Positions 8,243 to 16,229 of a stretch of 64,000 nt of DNA are shown one piece after another. The number at the start of each line of letters is the position of its first letter. Positions within the stretch are counted from its first letter, which is position 1. Source of the stretch: Mycobacterium sp. URHD0025 (GTDB lineage: Bacteria; Actinomycetota; Actinomycetes; Mycobacteriales; Mycobacteriaceae); NCBI RefSeq assembly GCF_000426065.1, contig NZ_AUEQ01000009.1, forward strand, positions 186,001 through 250,000. Reading direction: 5' to 3'. The notes beneath the pieces were generated by a model that saw nothing but the letters and a program-made list of their open reading frames with translations, did not search any database and was not told where the DNA came from. A program made the position numbers and the translations under genes.

Positions 8243-9717
8243 GCCGGCACCACCTCGGTGCCGGATTCCGATTGGCGGGTCGACCAGGCGATGGGGACGT
8301 AGAACAACGTGGCCAGGATGGCGCCGATCGCCCATGAGAACGGTGCCCACACACCGAAGGTGGGAACCAGGGCCAGGATCGCCGCGACGACCGTGGCCGG
8401 AACCAGCGCGACCAGGGCTCTCGGATTGAACCCACGGGTGAAGTAGTACTTGCCGCCGGGATCCGCGCGGAAAAGATGGTCGACGTCGACGTGGCCGCGC
8501 CGGATGATCCAGTAGTCCGACATCAGCACGCCGAATAGCGGGCCGAGGAAGGCACCGAGTCCGCCGACGAAGTAGGCGATCGACTCGGGATTGTTGTACA
8601 GGTGCCACGGCAATGGCAGCACAGACAGCACGGCTGCGATGAGACCGCCTCGGAAGAAGTTGATGTGTTTGGGCGCCACATTCGAGAAGTCGTAGGCACA
8701 GGAGATGAAGTCGGCCACGATGTTGATACCGATCGTGGCGATCGTGAAGACCAGGGCGCCGAACAGGATTATCGCTGTGCTGTCGGTCTTTTCGATCAGT
8801 TTCACCGGGTCGGTGATGGCCTCACCGAATACGACGATGCTCGCGGACGTGACGGTAACCGCGACGATCGCGAACAGAACGAAGTTCACCGGCAGGCCGA
8901 AGAAGTTGCCGCGGGTGATGGCCCGCTTGTTCGGAGCGAGCCGGCCGAAGTCGGCGAAGTTGACGAGGAACGTGGCAAAGAACGACACGTTGAGCGCGAT
9001 CGCGGCGAACATCTCGTAGGTGAGATCCCAGCCATGCGCCTGGTTTGGGCTCAGATCGAACGAAACATTGCCCCCAGCCTTGATGACCATCCAGATGGCA
9101 AGCGCGAACATAACCACCCACACCGCGGGGCCGGCCCAGTCCTGAAACCGGCGGACAGCATCCATGCCGTGGCGCACCACCAGAAGCTGGATCACCCACA
9201 TCATGGCGAAGCAGATCCAGCCGAGAGCATGAAGCCCGAGAAAGGTTGGGTGCGTGAGAGGTTCAACAGCACCGTGCGCGATTCGCAGTGCGGCGATCTG
9301 CAGACCGGTGGAACCCAGGTAGGTCAGGATTCCGTAGTAGATGACGGCGATCGCTGCCCGGATCATGGCCGGGATGTTGGCGCCCCAGATTCCGAAACTT
9401 GAGCGCGCCAGGACCGGGAACGGCACACCGGTCCGTTGGCCGGCGATCCCACTCAGGTTCATCAGACCCCAGATGATCAAGACGCTGACCGTGAGTGCGA
9501 TGAACACCTGGCCACCATTGAGGCCCATGAAGAACAACGATGCGGCGAATGTGTAGACGGTGATGCTGTGGATGTCCTGCATCCACATCGCAAAGAAGTT
9601 GTAGACACCCCAGTTCCGTTTCGTGACGGGCGCGAGATCCTCGTTGTGCAGGCGCGACGATCGCGAGACAGGAGGGAGAATGGGCAGCGGCGGATCCTGT
9701 AAAGGGCTTACGGACAT
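8239..9717 (-). CDS. NCS1 family nucleobase/allantoin/hydantoin permease
   Basis: A 492-aa inner-membrane symporter with about 12 hydrophobic segments. The N-terminus holds the family signature KRNWGVYNFFAMWMQDIHS (about residues 33-51), followed by GQRTGVPFPVLARSSFGIWG (about 93-112), both typical of the PucI/Mhp1 branch. The LVNFADFGRLAPNKRAITRG segment is the conserved substrate-site helix region. Substrate (allantoin, hydantoin, uracil or similar) cannot be fixed from sequence. Downstream genes are a hydantoin-type racemase relic and a 2OG oxygenase, and a GntR remnant lies upstream. This supports a ureide or purine catabolic cassette, now partly decayed. Confidence 0.92.
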   Translation of the reverse strand: MSVSPLQDPPLPILPPVSRSSRLHNEDLAPVTKRNWGVYNFFAMWMQDIHSITVYTFAASLFFMGLNGGQVFIALTVSVLIIWGLMNLSGIAGQRTGVPFPVLARSSFGIWGANIPAMIRAAIAVIYYGILTYLGSTGLQIAALRIAHGAVEPLTHPTFLGLHALGWICFAMMWVIQLLVVRHGMDAVRRFQDWAGPAVWVVMFALAIWMVIKAGGNVSFDLSPNQAHGWDLTYEMFAAIALNVSFFATFLVNFADFGRLAPNKRAITRGNFFGLPVNFVLFAIVAVTVTSASIVVFGEAITDPVKLIEKTDSTAIILFGALVFTIATIGINIVADFISCAYDFSNVAPKHINFFRGGLIAAVLSVLPLPWHLYNNPESIAYFVGGLGAFLGPLFGVLMSDYWIIRRGHVDVDHLFRADPGGKYYFTRGFNPRALVALVPATVVAAILALVPTFGVWAPFSWAIGAILATLFYVPIAWSTRQSESGTEVVPA

Positions 9718-9914
9718 CAGGTTTCACTTCCTGAGGGATAAAGCAGTCGAATGGGTCGCGCGGCACGATCGGGCGAGGTTCGAACCAGGCACGGGCGGTG
9801 CGGCGGGCACGGAGAAATGGTGGCGGGAGCACAGTCGGACAGCTGCGTAGCCGCTCGATGCTGATCGGTGTCCGCGCGGATGGTCGCCGGGCGTAGGACA
9901 CACGGGTGGCGCGG
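9718..9914. other. intergenic region upstream of the NCS1 permease
   Basis: About 200 bp between the permease and the small ORF at 9915-10052. No recognisable motif apart from scattered short GC-rich repeats; presumably the permease leader. Confidence 0.3.
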
Positions 9915-10052
9915 TTAGCGGCCCTCGCGCTCTTTTGAGATCGACAGCAGCGCCAGCGGGACCCGCTGGGCCGAGATCGCCCGCAGGCACTCCTCAACCG
10001 TGAAGGTGATGCCCCACACCACCATCGCGAAAGAGATGCCACGGACAATCAT
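9915..10052 (-). CDS. possible small membrane protein, 45 aa
   Basis: An ATG-initiated 45-codon frame with an AGGAG ribosome binding site 11 nt upstream (10064-10068). The product starts MIVRGISFAMVVWGITFTVE, giving one hydrophobic helix followed by a short charged tail ending SKEREGR. It is oriented with, and upstream of, the NCS1 permease. It could be a small accessory or leader peptide of the transporter operon. No family recognised; a chance frame is possible. Confidence 0.4.
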   Translation of the reverse strand: MIVRGISFAMVVWGITFTVEECLRAISAQRVPLALLSISKEREGR

Positions 10053-10222
10053 CAGTCGTGCCGCTCCTATTTGAGGGTTCAAACGCCTCCGAGGCGAGGC
10101 ATGGCCGCAAAATTAGCCGTCGCGTGCTACCGCCGTGTTACGCACTGCAACGCGCGCATGAAGAAATGCATGGCCGGTTCGGGTGCCTAACCAGCGGACT
10201 CCACCGGACCAAGGGGGCGGGG

Positions 10223-10345
10223 CCCATCCTGGGAATCACACGAATCACTGTGCGCCGAGCGATGCAGATCTTGCACCAACGCAACGTGATCCACCGCCGG
10301 CACACCGACTTCGCCACCTTTGCCGACCTCGACGACGTCGACTAG
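10223..10345 (+). pseudogene. GntR-type winged-helix remnant
   Basis: About 40 codons, reading LGITRITVRRAMQILHQRN then VIHRRH, which is the recognition helix and wing of a GntR/HutC DNA-binding domain. Neither the N-terminal helices nor the effector domain are present; the frame ends at 10345 soon after the wing. Upstream sequence in this frame (from 10058) does not look like the family. It probably is the debris of the regulator that once controlled the adjacent permease cassette. Confidence 0.6.
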
Positions 10346-10659
10346 GTTTCCACCGGGCCGGCGCGCGCGGCCGCCCGAGCCGGGCCGACTCCCCACCGAC
10401 CGAGCCGAACGGGAACCGAAACCTCGAGCACCACGTCGAGTCCCTCGATCCGGCAGTCCGCGACCACCGACCGCATTCGGGTCGCCACCTGGCCCGCCTG
10501 CCGGCACGCCGCATCCGGACCGGACACCACCGCGCCGGCCGCGCCCACGGCGGCCAGGTCCGCCGCGGCTTGGGCCCGGTGCCGGGCCGTCACCGCCGCG
10601 CCGAGGTAGGCGCCGCCGGCGGCGAACGCGATCACCATCGCGATCATGGCTGCGGCCAC
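10342..10659 (-). CDS. TadG/Rv3654c-like secreted pilus-associated protein
   Basis: About 105 aa: a hydrophobic segment MIAMVIAFAAGGAYLGAAV followed by ARHRAQAAADLAAVGAA, the Ala-rich DLAALA motif typical of TadE/TadG N-terminal regions, then a short beta-like domain with two Cys. It is the Rv3654c equivalent, reported with Rv3655c as a secreted suppressor of macrophage apoptosis in M. tuberculosis. The start is uncertain. A conserved-looking ERGSATL stretch lies upstream in frame, but no ATG/GTG/TTG precedes it. The GTG at 10659 is the first standard codon in frame. Last gene of the tad operon. Confidence 0.75.
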   Translation of the reverse strand: MAAAMIAMVIAFAAGGAYLGAAVTARHRAQAAADLAAVGAAGAVVSGPDAACRQAGQVATRMRSVVADCRIEGLDVVLEVSVPVRLGRWGVGPARAAARAGPVET

Positions 10660-10678
10660 CAGCGTGGCCGACCCCCGC

Positions 10679-11005
10679 TCACCCGACGCCGGGTTCGGGA
10701 ACCGCGGCGGCCTCCGCGGACACCGTGAGCCCCGGCAGCATCGTCGCCGCGCTGACCCGTACCACCACCAAACCGCCGTCCTGGCCGACGTGCACCACCG
10801 CGCCCGACGGGCCGACCCGGCGAGCGACTGCCGTCGCCGCCTCACCCTCGCCCCGGGCCGCAAGGCGGGCGGCTTCACGTGCGGCGTCGATGCAGCGGAT
10901 CTGCATGCCGACCGCACTGATGCCGCCCACACACAACGCCAGAACAACCACCAGTGAGGCGATGGCAAAAGCCGCCTCGACCGTGACCGCGCCCCGGTCA
11001 TCCAG
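10679..11005 (-). CDS. TadE-like minor pilin (Rv3655c-like)
   Basis: About 108 aa. Canonical TadE N-terminus: DDRGAVTVEAAFAIAS (about residues 2-17) leading into a transmembrane helix, then DAAREAARLAARGE and a small extracytoplasmic domain. No ATG, GTG or TTG lies in this frame between the preceding pilin stop and the conserved RGAVTVE motif. A CTG at 11005 is the nearest plausible initiator and is the start given here. A GTG at 11013, just after the pilin TAG stop, is in a different frame. Rv3655c equivalent. Coding is secure; start is not. Confidence 0.8.
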   Translation of the reverse strand: MDDRGAVTVEAAFAIASLVVVLALCVGGISAVGMQIRCIDAAREAARLAARGEGEAATAVARRVGPSGAVVHVGQDGGLVVVRVSAATMLPGLTVSAEAAAVPEPGVG

Positions 11006-11013
11006 ACAGTCAC

Positions 11014-11217
11014 CTAGATATTGGTGTTCAGTGCCCGGCTGATGATGTTGGTCAGTGCCGTCACGATCGAGTCCCCGGTGACCACTGTGTAGAGGATCGC
11101 CCCGAAGGCCGCCGCGGCAATGGTCCCGATTGCGTATTCGACCGTGGACATCCCTGATTCGTCGAGCATCAACAGCGCCGCCCTGGCGTACGCCCGCCGA
11201 ATCATGTTTGCTGCCAT
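11014..11217 (-). CDS. Flp-type major pilin precursor, DUF4244 (Rv3656c-like)
   Basis: A 67-aa prepilin: short basic leader (MIRRAYARAAL), then DESGMSTVEYAIGTIAAAAF, where cleavage after Gly before Met would release a mature pilin with the conserved Glu at +5, then a hydrophobic helix and a short tail. This is the structural subunit of the tad-encoded pilus. A TTG/GTG-free spacing of about 28 nt separates it from the TadC-like gene. A prepilin peptidase is not in this operon. Confidence 0.88.
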   Translation of the reverse strand: MAANMIRRAYARAALLMLDESGMSTVEYAIGTIAAAAFGAILYTVVTGDSIVTALTNIISRALNTNI

Positions 11218-11244
11218 GGTTGTTCCTCCCTTTGTGTTGCCTGT

Positions 11245-11835
11245 TCACAACAGACCTGAACCCAGCACGTCACCGGCCAGACCGGCGACCACAGGTATGA
11301 CGCCCAGACACAGGAACGCCGGCAAGTAGCACAACCCGAGCGGACCGGCGACCAGGACCGAGGCGCGTTCCGCAACCGCGTCGGCCGAGGTGGCCGCGTC
11401 GTGACGGGTCTGTGCGGCAAGCTCGGCCACCCCCTCAGCCAGTGCACTACCCGAGGCGGCCGACCGGCGGGCCAGACGCAACAATGCCTCAGCGTTCTTG
11501 TCTTGGGGCACAGCGGCATTGCTTTCATGGCGACCGGACCAGGCCCTTGCTGGATCCGCACCGAGCGCCAGAAGTTCGGCGGCCCGGCGCAGCAGTGGCG
11601 CCAGTGCCGGTGGAGCCGCCGGGGCAACGGCCGCCGCCGCCGTCGACACCGCCAACCCGGCGGTCAGACAGGCGGCGAACAGATCGAAGGTCGATGCGGC
11701 CGCCATCGGGTCGTCGGTCTGTGGCAGCTGCAGGTTCGCCCGCCGCACCGGCGGGGGCGCGGCGCGGTTGCGGACGCGAGCCGGATCTGCGCCGATGAGC
11801 AGAGCGATGGCGAGAAGCACGGCCGCCCAGCTCAT
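11245..11835 (-). CDS. TadC-like pilus assembly membrane protein (Rv3657c-like)
   Basis: A 196-aa inner-membrane protein of the T2SF/GspF family. An N-terminal hydrophobic helix (MSWAAVLLAIALLIGAD) is followed by a cytoplasmic helical domain containing LLRLARRSAASGSALAEGV, and a C-terminal hairpin of two membrane segments ends at LGSGLL. The ATG at 11835 overlaps the TGA of the TadB-like gene (ATGA), which fixes the start over the longer frame to 11934. It is thought to form, with TadB, the platform for the TadA ATPase. Confidence 0.85.
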   Translation of the reverse strand: MSWAAVLLAIALLIGADPARVRNRAAPPPVRRANLQLPQTDDPMAAASTFDLFAACLTAGLAVSTAAAAVAPAAPPALAPLLRRAAELLALGADPARAWSGRHESNAAVPQDKNAEALLRLARRSAASGSALAEGVAELAAQTRHDAATSADAVAERASVLVAGPLGLCYLPAFLCLGVIPVVAGLAGDVLGSGLL

Positions 11836-12617
11836 CTCAGTGCCCGTTCGGTGATCCGGTCCGACCACATCAGTCCGGCACAGGCGAGTAGGACTCCGAC
11901 CACCAGAAACCATCCACCTGGGCCCGCAGCGCACAGGAACTCCAGGGGGCGCGCACCGATCAACTGGCCCAGCGCGATTCCCGCGACCGGCAGTCCGGCG
12001 AGCACCGCCGCCGTCGCCCGCGGGCCTGCCATCGCGGCGTCGACGTGGGAGGAAAAGCGTTCGCGCTCAACGATGTCTCGCTGCGCCGTGCGCATCAGGG
12101 TGGCTATCGAGAGTCCATACGCGTGGGCCAGGCGCCAACAGTCCGCGAGCCGGCGCCAGTGCGTCGGCAGGTGGGAGGCTGCCGCCGCGTCGTCCAGTCC
12201 GGCCGCGACGTCGGCGCCCAGGCGTGCCCGGGCAGCCACGGCACTCAGGCCCTGGTGAACCGGTCCGGACACCTCGTCGGCCGCGGTCGCGAAGGCGTTG
12301 ACCGGATGGACACCGGTGCGCAGTTCCCCGACCAACACATCGAGGGCTGCCTGCAGCGCCGCGGATTCGCGTTGCCGCTGACGACGGGCAGCGCGGTGTC
12401 TGCGGCGTAGCGCCGCGGTGCCTACCACCAGTGCCACAGCCACAATGACCGTCACCGGTACCGCACAGGCCAGGGCCGCTCCCACCGCCACGGCGATCGG
12501 CGCTGTATGCACCCGCCGCCGGACCGGCGCATCCAACCGCCGCAACGCGGCTGTCCGCCGGGGTGTGGCCGGCCACAGCAGAAGGGCCGCTGCCAGCGCC
12601 AGTGCACTCGCGGTCAC
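11832..12617 (-). CDS. TadB-like pilus assembly membrane protein (Rv3658c-like)
   Basis: A 261-aa GspF/T2SF-type membrane protein with N-terminal hydrophobic helices. A cytoplasmic four-helix domain follows (LVGELRTGVHPVNAFATAA, then RLADCWRLAHAYGLSIATLM), and the C-terminus holds two membrane segments. The GTG at 12617 overlaps the TadA stop (GTGA), and the gene's own stop overlaps the next ATG, so the operon is translationally coupled. The frame upstream to 12665 lies inside tadA and is not used. Confidence 0.87.
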   Translation of the reverse strand: MTASALALAAALLLWPATPRRTAALRRLDAPVRRRVHTAPIAVAVGAALACAVPVTVIVAVALVVGTAALRRRHRAARRQRQRESAALQAALDVLVGELRTGVHPVNAFATAADEVSGPVHQGLSAVAARARLGADVAAGLDDAAAASHLPTHWRRLADCWRLAHAYGLSIATLMRTAQRDIVERERFSSHVDAAMAGPRATAAVLAGLPVAGIALGQLIGARPLEFLCAAGPGGWFLVVGVLLACAGLMWSDRITERALR

Positions 12618-13774
12618 GACGGCAGCCGACGTTCGACCAGGGCGGTGAGAGTGTCTGCGCCACAACCCAACCCGGAGTCGGCATGCCAGGCCGTCACGAC
12701 CTCCAGGTCACCTGCGACCGAGCGGCGCAGGACTGCGATCTCGGCCAGCCTGCGCCGCCCGGCACGGTCGCGCCCGACGTGTAGCAAGACCTGCACGGCC
12801 GCTGCGAGCTGACTGATCAGCGCGGCACGGTCCAGGCCGCCGAGCGCTCCGAGGGCCTCCAACCGGGCCGGTACCTCCGCGGGACTGTTGGCGTGCACGG
12901 TGCCGGCCCCACCGTCATGCCCGGTGTTCAGCGCAGCCAGCAGGTCGACCACCTCGGCCCCCCGAACCTCACCGACGACGATGCGGTCCGGACGCATTCG
13001 CAATGCCTGGCGGACCAAGTCGCGCACGGTCACCTCACCGACGCCTTCGACGTTGGCGGCACGAGCCACCAGCTTGACCAGATGTGGGTGCGGCGGGGCC
13101 AATTCTGCGGCGTCCTCGACACAGACGATGCGTTCATGGCCGGGGACGGCACCGAGCGCCGCGGCCAGCAGGGTGGTCTTACCGCAACCGGTCCCGCCCG
13201 AGATGAGAAACGCCAGCCGCGCTTCGATGACCGCGCACAGCAGGTCGGCAGCCTGTGGAGGGATCGCCCCGGATCTGGTGAGGGTTTCGAGATTCTGGGT
13301 GGCGGGCCGCAACACTCGCAGCGACAGACAGGTCCCCGCCGCAGCGATCGGCGGCAGTACCGCGTGCAGACGCACGGTGAACGGTCCGACGCCGGTGAGC
13401 TGACCGTCCACCCACGGCTGCGCCTCGTCGAGTCGGCGTCCCGCCAGCAGCGCCAACCGCTGCGCCAACCGGCGGACCGCGCCTTCGTCGGGGAAACGTA
13501 CTGTGCTGCGGTGCAATCCGCTGCCGTCATCCACCCACACTGCATCGGGCCCCGTGACGAGCACATCGGTGGTGGTCGGCGCGCACAGCAGCGGTTCCAG
13601 GATTCCGGCACCGGTCAGTTCGGTCTCCAGCAGCCGCAGGTTGCTCAGTACCTCGGTGTCGCCGAGCAGGCCGCCGGACTCGGCCCGGATGGCCGCGGCG
13701 ACCACGCCCGGGCTCAGCGGCGAAGATTCGGTGACCAGTCGCTCACGCACCCGGTCGATCAGCGAGGCGCTCAT
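12614..13774 (-). CDS. tadA: TadA-like secretion ATPase (Rv3659c-like)
   Basis: A 386-aa CpaF/TadA hexameric ATPase powering Flp pilus assembly. N-terminal helical domain, then FTVRLHAVLPPIA (about residue 132), Walker A GGTGCGKTT (about 193-201), the Asp box RIVCVEDAAEL, Walker B RPDRIVVGEVRGAEV and the His box NTGHDGGAGTVHANS. Length is typical of the family. Its ATG overlaps the stop of the upstream ssd/TadZ-like gene (ATGA). Confidence 0.95.
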   Translation of the reverse strand: MSASLIDRVRERLVTESSPLSPGVVAAAIRAESGGLLGDTEVLSNLRLLETELTGAGILEPLLCAPTTTDVLVTGPDAVWVDDGSGLHRSTVRFPDEGAVRRLAQRLALLAGRRLDEAQPWVDGQLTGVGPFTVRLHAVLPPIAAAGTCLSLRVLRPATQNLETLTRSGAIPPQAADLLCAVIEARLAFLISGGTGCGKTTLLAAALGAVPGHERIVCVEDAAELAPPHPHLVKLVARAANVEGVGEVTVRDLVRQALRMRPDRIVVGEVRGAEVVDLLAALNTGHDGGAGTVHANSPAEVPARLEALGALGGLDRAALISQLAAAVQVLLHVGRDRAGRRRLAEIAVLRRSVAGDLEVVTAWHADSGLGCGADTLTALVERRLPS

Positions 13775-14853
13775 GCGGCCCCCGCCTCCTGCGCCGGGTG
13801 ATCCGCCAGGACCGACAACACCCGCCGCGCCGCCGCGCCCAACGGGGATCGCGACCGGACCCGTAGCCCGCCGCGCTCCAAGACCTCGGCGATACCGGCC
13901 TGGGGGCGCATCGCGGCCAGCAGCGGCAGGTCCACTATGCGGGCGACCTCGGCTGCCCGCAGACCGCCGGGCGACGGGCCCCGCACCACCACACCCGCAT
14001 TCGGGTTACAGGCCAGCACCCACGGCCGCGCGGCGGCCGCCGCGGTACACGAACGCACATCGGCTGGGGTCACCATGACCACCAGATCGGCTGCGTCCAA
14101 AGCTGTTTCGGCTGCTTCGGTGGCGCGCCGGGGCACGTCGCACACGACCGTCACGCCTCCGCGGCATCCCGCGTCGATGACTGCGCTCAGCGGTCCGGCC
14201 TCGATATCGGTGCCCGCACGCCCACTGGAGAGCACGCTGACTCCGTCACGGCAAGGCAACGCGTCACGCAGCGCCGGATAACCCAACCGTCCACCCTGCA
14301 GGGCCAGGTCAGGCCAACGCAGGCCGGCGAGGTCCTCACTGCCGGCCACCAGGTCGATGCCTCCGCTCCACGGGTCGGCCTCCACGAGCAACGAGGTGGG
14401 CGCCGTTTGTGCCAGCGCCACCGCGAACACCGACGCCCCGGCGCCGCCTCGTGCGCCCACCACGGCCACCACAGGACCTCGGCCGCCGTCATCCCGGGAT
14501 GAGGCTTCGGACAGCGCCGCCACCAAATCGGCGTCTTGGGCGGGAAGTGTCACCACATGTTGCGCGCCGACGGAGATCGCGGCCTGCCAGTCATCCGGAC
14601 GGGGGTCATCGTGGCCGATCAGGATCACCCGGGCACGACGGGGTAGGCCCCGGGCGGCGCATCGCTGCGCGGCCGGTGCATCGAGCAGCACCGCGGCCGC
14701 CGCCATCCAGGCCTTGCGCGAGGGTTCGTCGACGAGAACGAGTCCGACGCCGGCAGCGGCGGCGACCCGGGACACGTCATCACGCAGCAGTGGGTCGCCG
14801 ATGAGCGCCAGCACAGTGCCGGCGGGGGTGATCGAGCTCTTCGAGACGGCCAT
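13771..14853 (-). CDS. ssd: TadZ/CpaE-like MinD-family protein (Ssd, Rv3660c-like)
   Basis: A 360-aa ParA/MinD-fold protein: a receiver-like N-terminal half (ILIGHDDPRPDDW at about residue 77) followed by an ATPase-like half. The deviant P-loop reads VVGARGGAGASVFAVALAQ (about 131-149); a Ser replaces the usual Lys/Thr, so nucleotide binding may be weak. M. tuberculosis Rv3660c is called Ssd, a septum-site determining protein that inhibits division when overproduced. The CpaE/TadZ role of positioning a pilus machine fits its place as first gene of the tad operon. Confidence 0.87.
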   Translation of the reverse strand: MAVSKSSITPAGTVLALIGDPLLRDDVSRVAAAAGVGLVLVDEPSRKAWMAAAAVLLDAPAAQRCAARGLPRRARVILIGHDDPRPDDWQAAISVGAQHVVTLPAQDADLVAALSEASSRDDGGRGPVVAVVGARGGAGASVFAVALAQTAPTSLLVEADPWSGGIDLVAGSEDLAGLRWPDLALQGGRLGYPALRDALPCRDGVSVLSSGRAGTDIEAGPLSAVIDAGCRGGVTVVCDVPRRATEAAETALDAADLVVMVTPADVRSCTAAAAARPWVLACNPNAGVVVRGPSPGGLRAAEVARIVDLPLLAAMRPQAGIAEVLERGGLRVRSRSPLGAAARRVLSVLADHPAQEAGAA

Positions 14854-15027
14854 ATGCCCACCTTGCGGGCTACCGCAGGGCAGGCACCATCACCAATTCA
14901 CGGATTGTGGATGAAGTCGGGCCTGTGGATCGATTCCGGACAGCAGAGCCGGGATGTGCGGCCGGAGGACAGACTGAAAATACGGTTCCGCAACCAATGG
15001 GGTTCGGTGGCCGAAGATTCTTGCCCC
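14854..15027. other. intergenic region upstream of ssd/tad operon
   Basis: About 170 bp that should hold the tad operon promoter reading left. No clear -10 or operator seen. Confidence 0.3.
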
Positions 15028-15124
15028 AGAAAAGGGACGACCCCCGCCAGGGGGGGAGGAGGCGGAGGTCGTCGTGTATCAGCCCCGGGGGGTCGGGCTG
15101 ATACACCTCGGCATAAGCCGAGTA
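15028..15124 (-). ncRNA. 6C/B11-type small RNA
   Basis: On the minus strand, a 12-bp stem (15074-15085 with 15095-15106) closes a loop containing CCCCCC. A second stem follows (15036-15048 with 15061-15073), with a CTCCTCCCCCCC loop, and the RNA ends in CCCTTTTCT. Two C-rich hairpin loops, the second a terminator, are the defining features of actinobacterial 6C RNA. M. tuberculosis B11 lies in the same Rv3660c-Rv3661 gap. The loops are thought to pair with G-rich ribosome binding sites of DNA-replication and secretion genes. A TATAGT -10 box is at 15131-15136, so +1 is near 15124. Confidence 0.88.
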
Positions 15125-15130
15125 ATGCTC

Positions 15131-15136
15131 ACTATA
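15131..15136 (-). promoter_or_regulatory. -10 box TATAGT of the 6C/B11 sRNA
   Basis: TATAGT on the minus strand about 7 nt before the inferred RNA 5' end; a strong extended match to the SigA consensus. No convincing -35 at 17 nt. Confidence 0.6.
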
Positions 15137-15270
15137 CACACGGAACTGCCAAAACACGCAAGAGACACTGCTGCCGGCTACCGACCGGGATTCCGGCATC
15201 CACGTCCGAAAGAATGTGTCGTGAACTGCCATTTTACGTCGCAGCTCGATTAACGGGACGCAGCTGCCTC

Positions 15271-15276
15271 TATGCT
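15271..15276 (+). promoter_or_regulatory. -10 box TATGCT, leaderless HAD gene
   Basis: TATGCT ends 6 nt before the GTG at 15283. Confidence 0.6.
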
Positions 15277-15282
15277 GGCGCT

Positions 15283-16140
15283 GTGACCGCTTCCGATGGG
15301 GCTGCCGGAGAATTGAGCGCACCGCAATCCGAGCCACTCACCCCACGGCCAGTACGCACCGCAGCCTTCTTCGACCTCGACAAGACCGTCATCGCCAAGT
15401 CCAGCACGCTTGCTTTCAGCAAACCGTTCTTCAATCAGGGTTTGCTGAATCGGCGGACGGTCCTCAAGTCGACATACGCCCAGTTTCTGTTCCTGATGTC
15501 GGGCGCCGACCACGACCAGATGGACCGCATGCGCAGCTACATCACCAACATGTGCACCGGCTGGGACGTCGAACAAGTCAAATCGATCGTCGGCGAAACC
15601 TTGCACGACATCGTCGACCCGCTGGTGTTCGCCGAAGCCGCCGAGCTGATCGCCGACCACAAGCTGTGCGGCCGGGACGTCGTGGTGGTGTCGGCTTCGG
15701 GCGAGGAGATCGTCGCGCCGATCGCCAGGGCACTCGGTGCCACCCACGCCATGGCCACCCGGATGGTGGTCGAAGAGGGGCGCTACACCGGAGAGATCGC
15801 GTTCTACTGCTACGGCGAGGGCAAGGTCGAGGCGATCCGCGCGCTGGCCGCGCGCGAGGGCTACGCCCTGGACCATTGCTACGCCTACTCGGATTCGGTG
15901 ACCGACATCCCGATGCTCGAAAGTGTGGGCCATCCCACCGCGGTCAATCCGGACCGGGGGCTGCGCAAGGAGGCCGCGACCCGCGGCTGGCCGGTGCTGA
16001 CCTTCACCAGGCCGGTGTCGTTGCGGGACCGCATTCCGGCGCCGTCAGGAGCCGCGGTCGCGACCACCGCGGCCGTCGGAATCAGCGCACTGGCAGCCGG
16101 CGCACTGACGTATTCGATGTTGCGCCGCTTCACTTCGTGA
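15283..16140 (+). CDS. HAD-IB (SerB-like) phosphatase, membrane-anchored C-terminus (Rv3661-like)
   Basis: 285 aa. HAD motif I FFDLDKTVI (about residues 29-37, nucleophile and acid Asp), motif II SASGEEI (about 138), motif III/IV KVEAIRAL...YSDSVTDIPML (about 185-210). It is followed by a C-terminal hydrophobic stretch ATTAAVGISALAAGALTY (about 264-281) that may anchor it to the membrane. Family members dephosphorylate phosphoserine or lysophospholipid-like substrates; the substrate here is unknown. The GTG start is fixed by a TATGCT -10 box 6 nt upstream. The open frame back to 14854 crosses the 6C RNA and is not coding. Confidence 0.9.
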   Translation: MTASDGAAGELSAPQSEPLTPRPVRTAAFFDLDKTVIAKSSTLAFSKPFFNQGLLNRRTVLKSTYAQFLFLMSGADHDQMDRMRSYITNMCTGWDVEQVKSIVGETLHDIVDPLVFAEAAELIADHKLCGRDVVVVSASGEEIVAPIARALGATHAMATRMVVEEGRYTGEIAFYCYGEGKVEAIRALAAREGYALDHCYAYSDSVTDIPMLESVGHPTAVNPDRGLRKEAATRGWPVLTFTRPVSLRDRIPAPSGAAVATTAAVGISALAAGALTYSMLRRFTS

Positions 16141-16229
16141 CCTTCCGCGTGCAGTAGCTGAAAGCCCGGCGTAACGATCAGAAGTCGAGAGCATTTCACC
16201 CTTGCTGTGACCGTGGTCACGTAGTACAA

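Noticed and set aside
7973..8608. 211-aa frame as an intact gene
   Set aside because: Its first half is a shadow of the NCS1 permease; only the racemase relic at 7973-8242 is meaningful.
10659..11013. Explaining the pilin start problem by missing G in homopolymers
   Set aside because: Adding a base would destroy the conserved DDRGAVTVE and GERGSATL motifs read in the present frames, so I kept the frames and reported the start puzzle instead.
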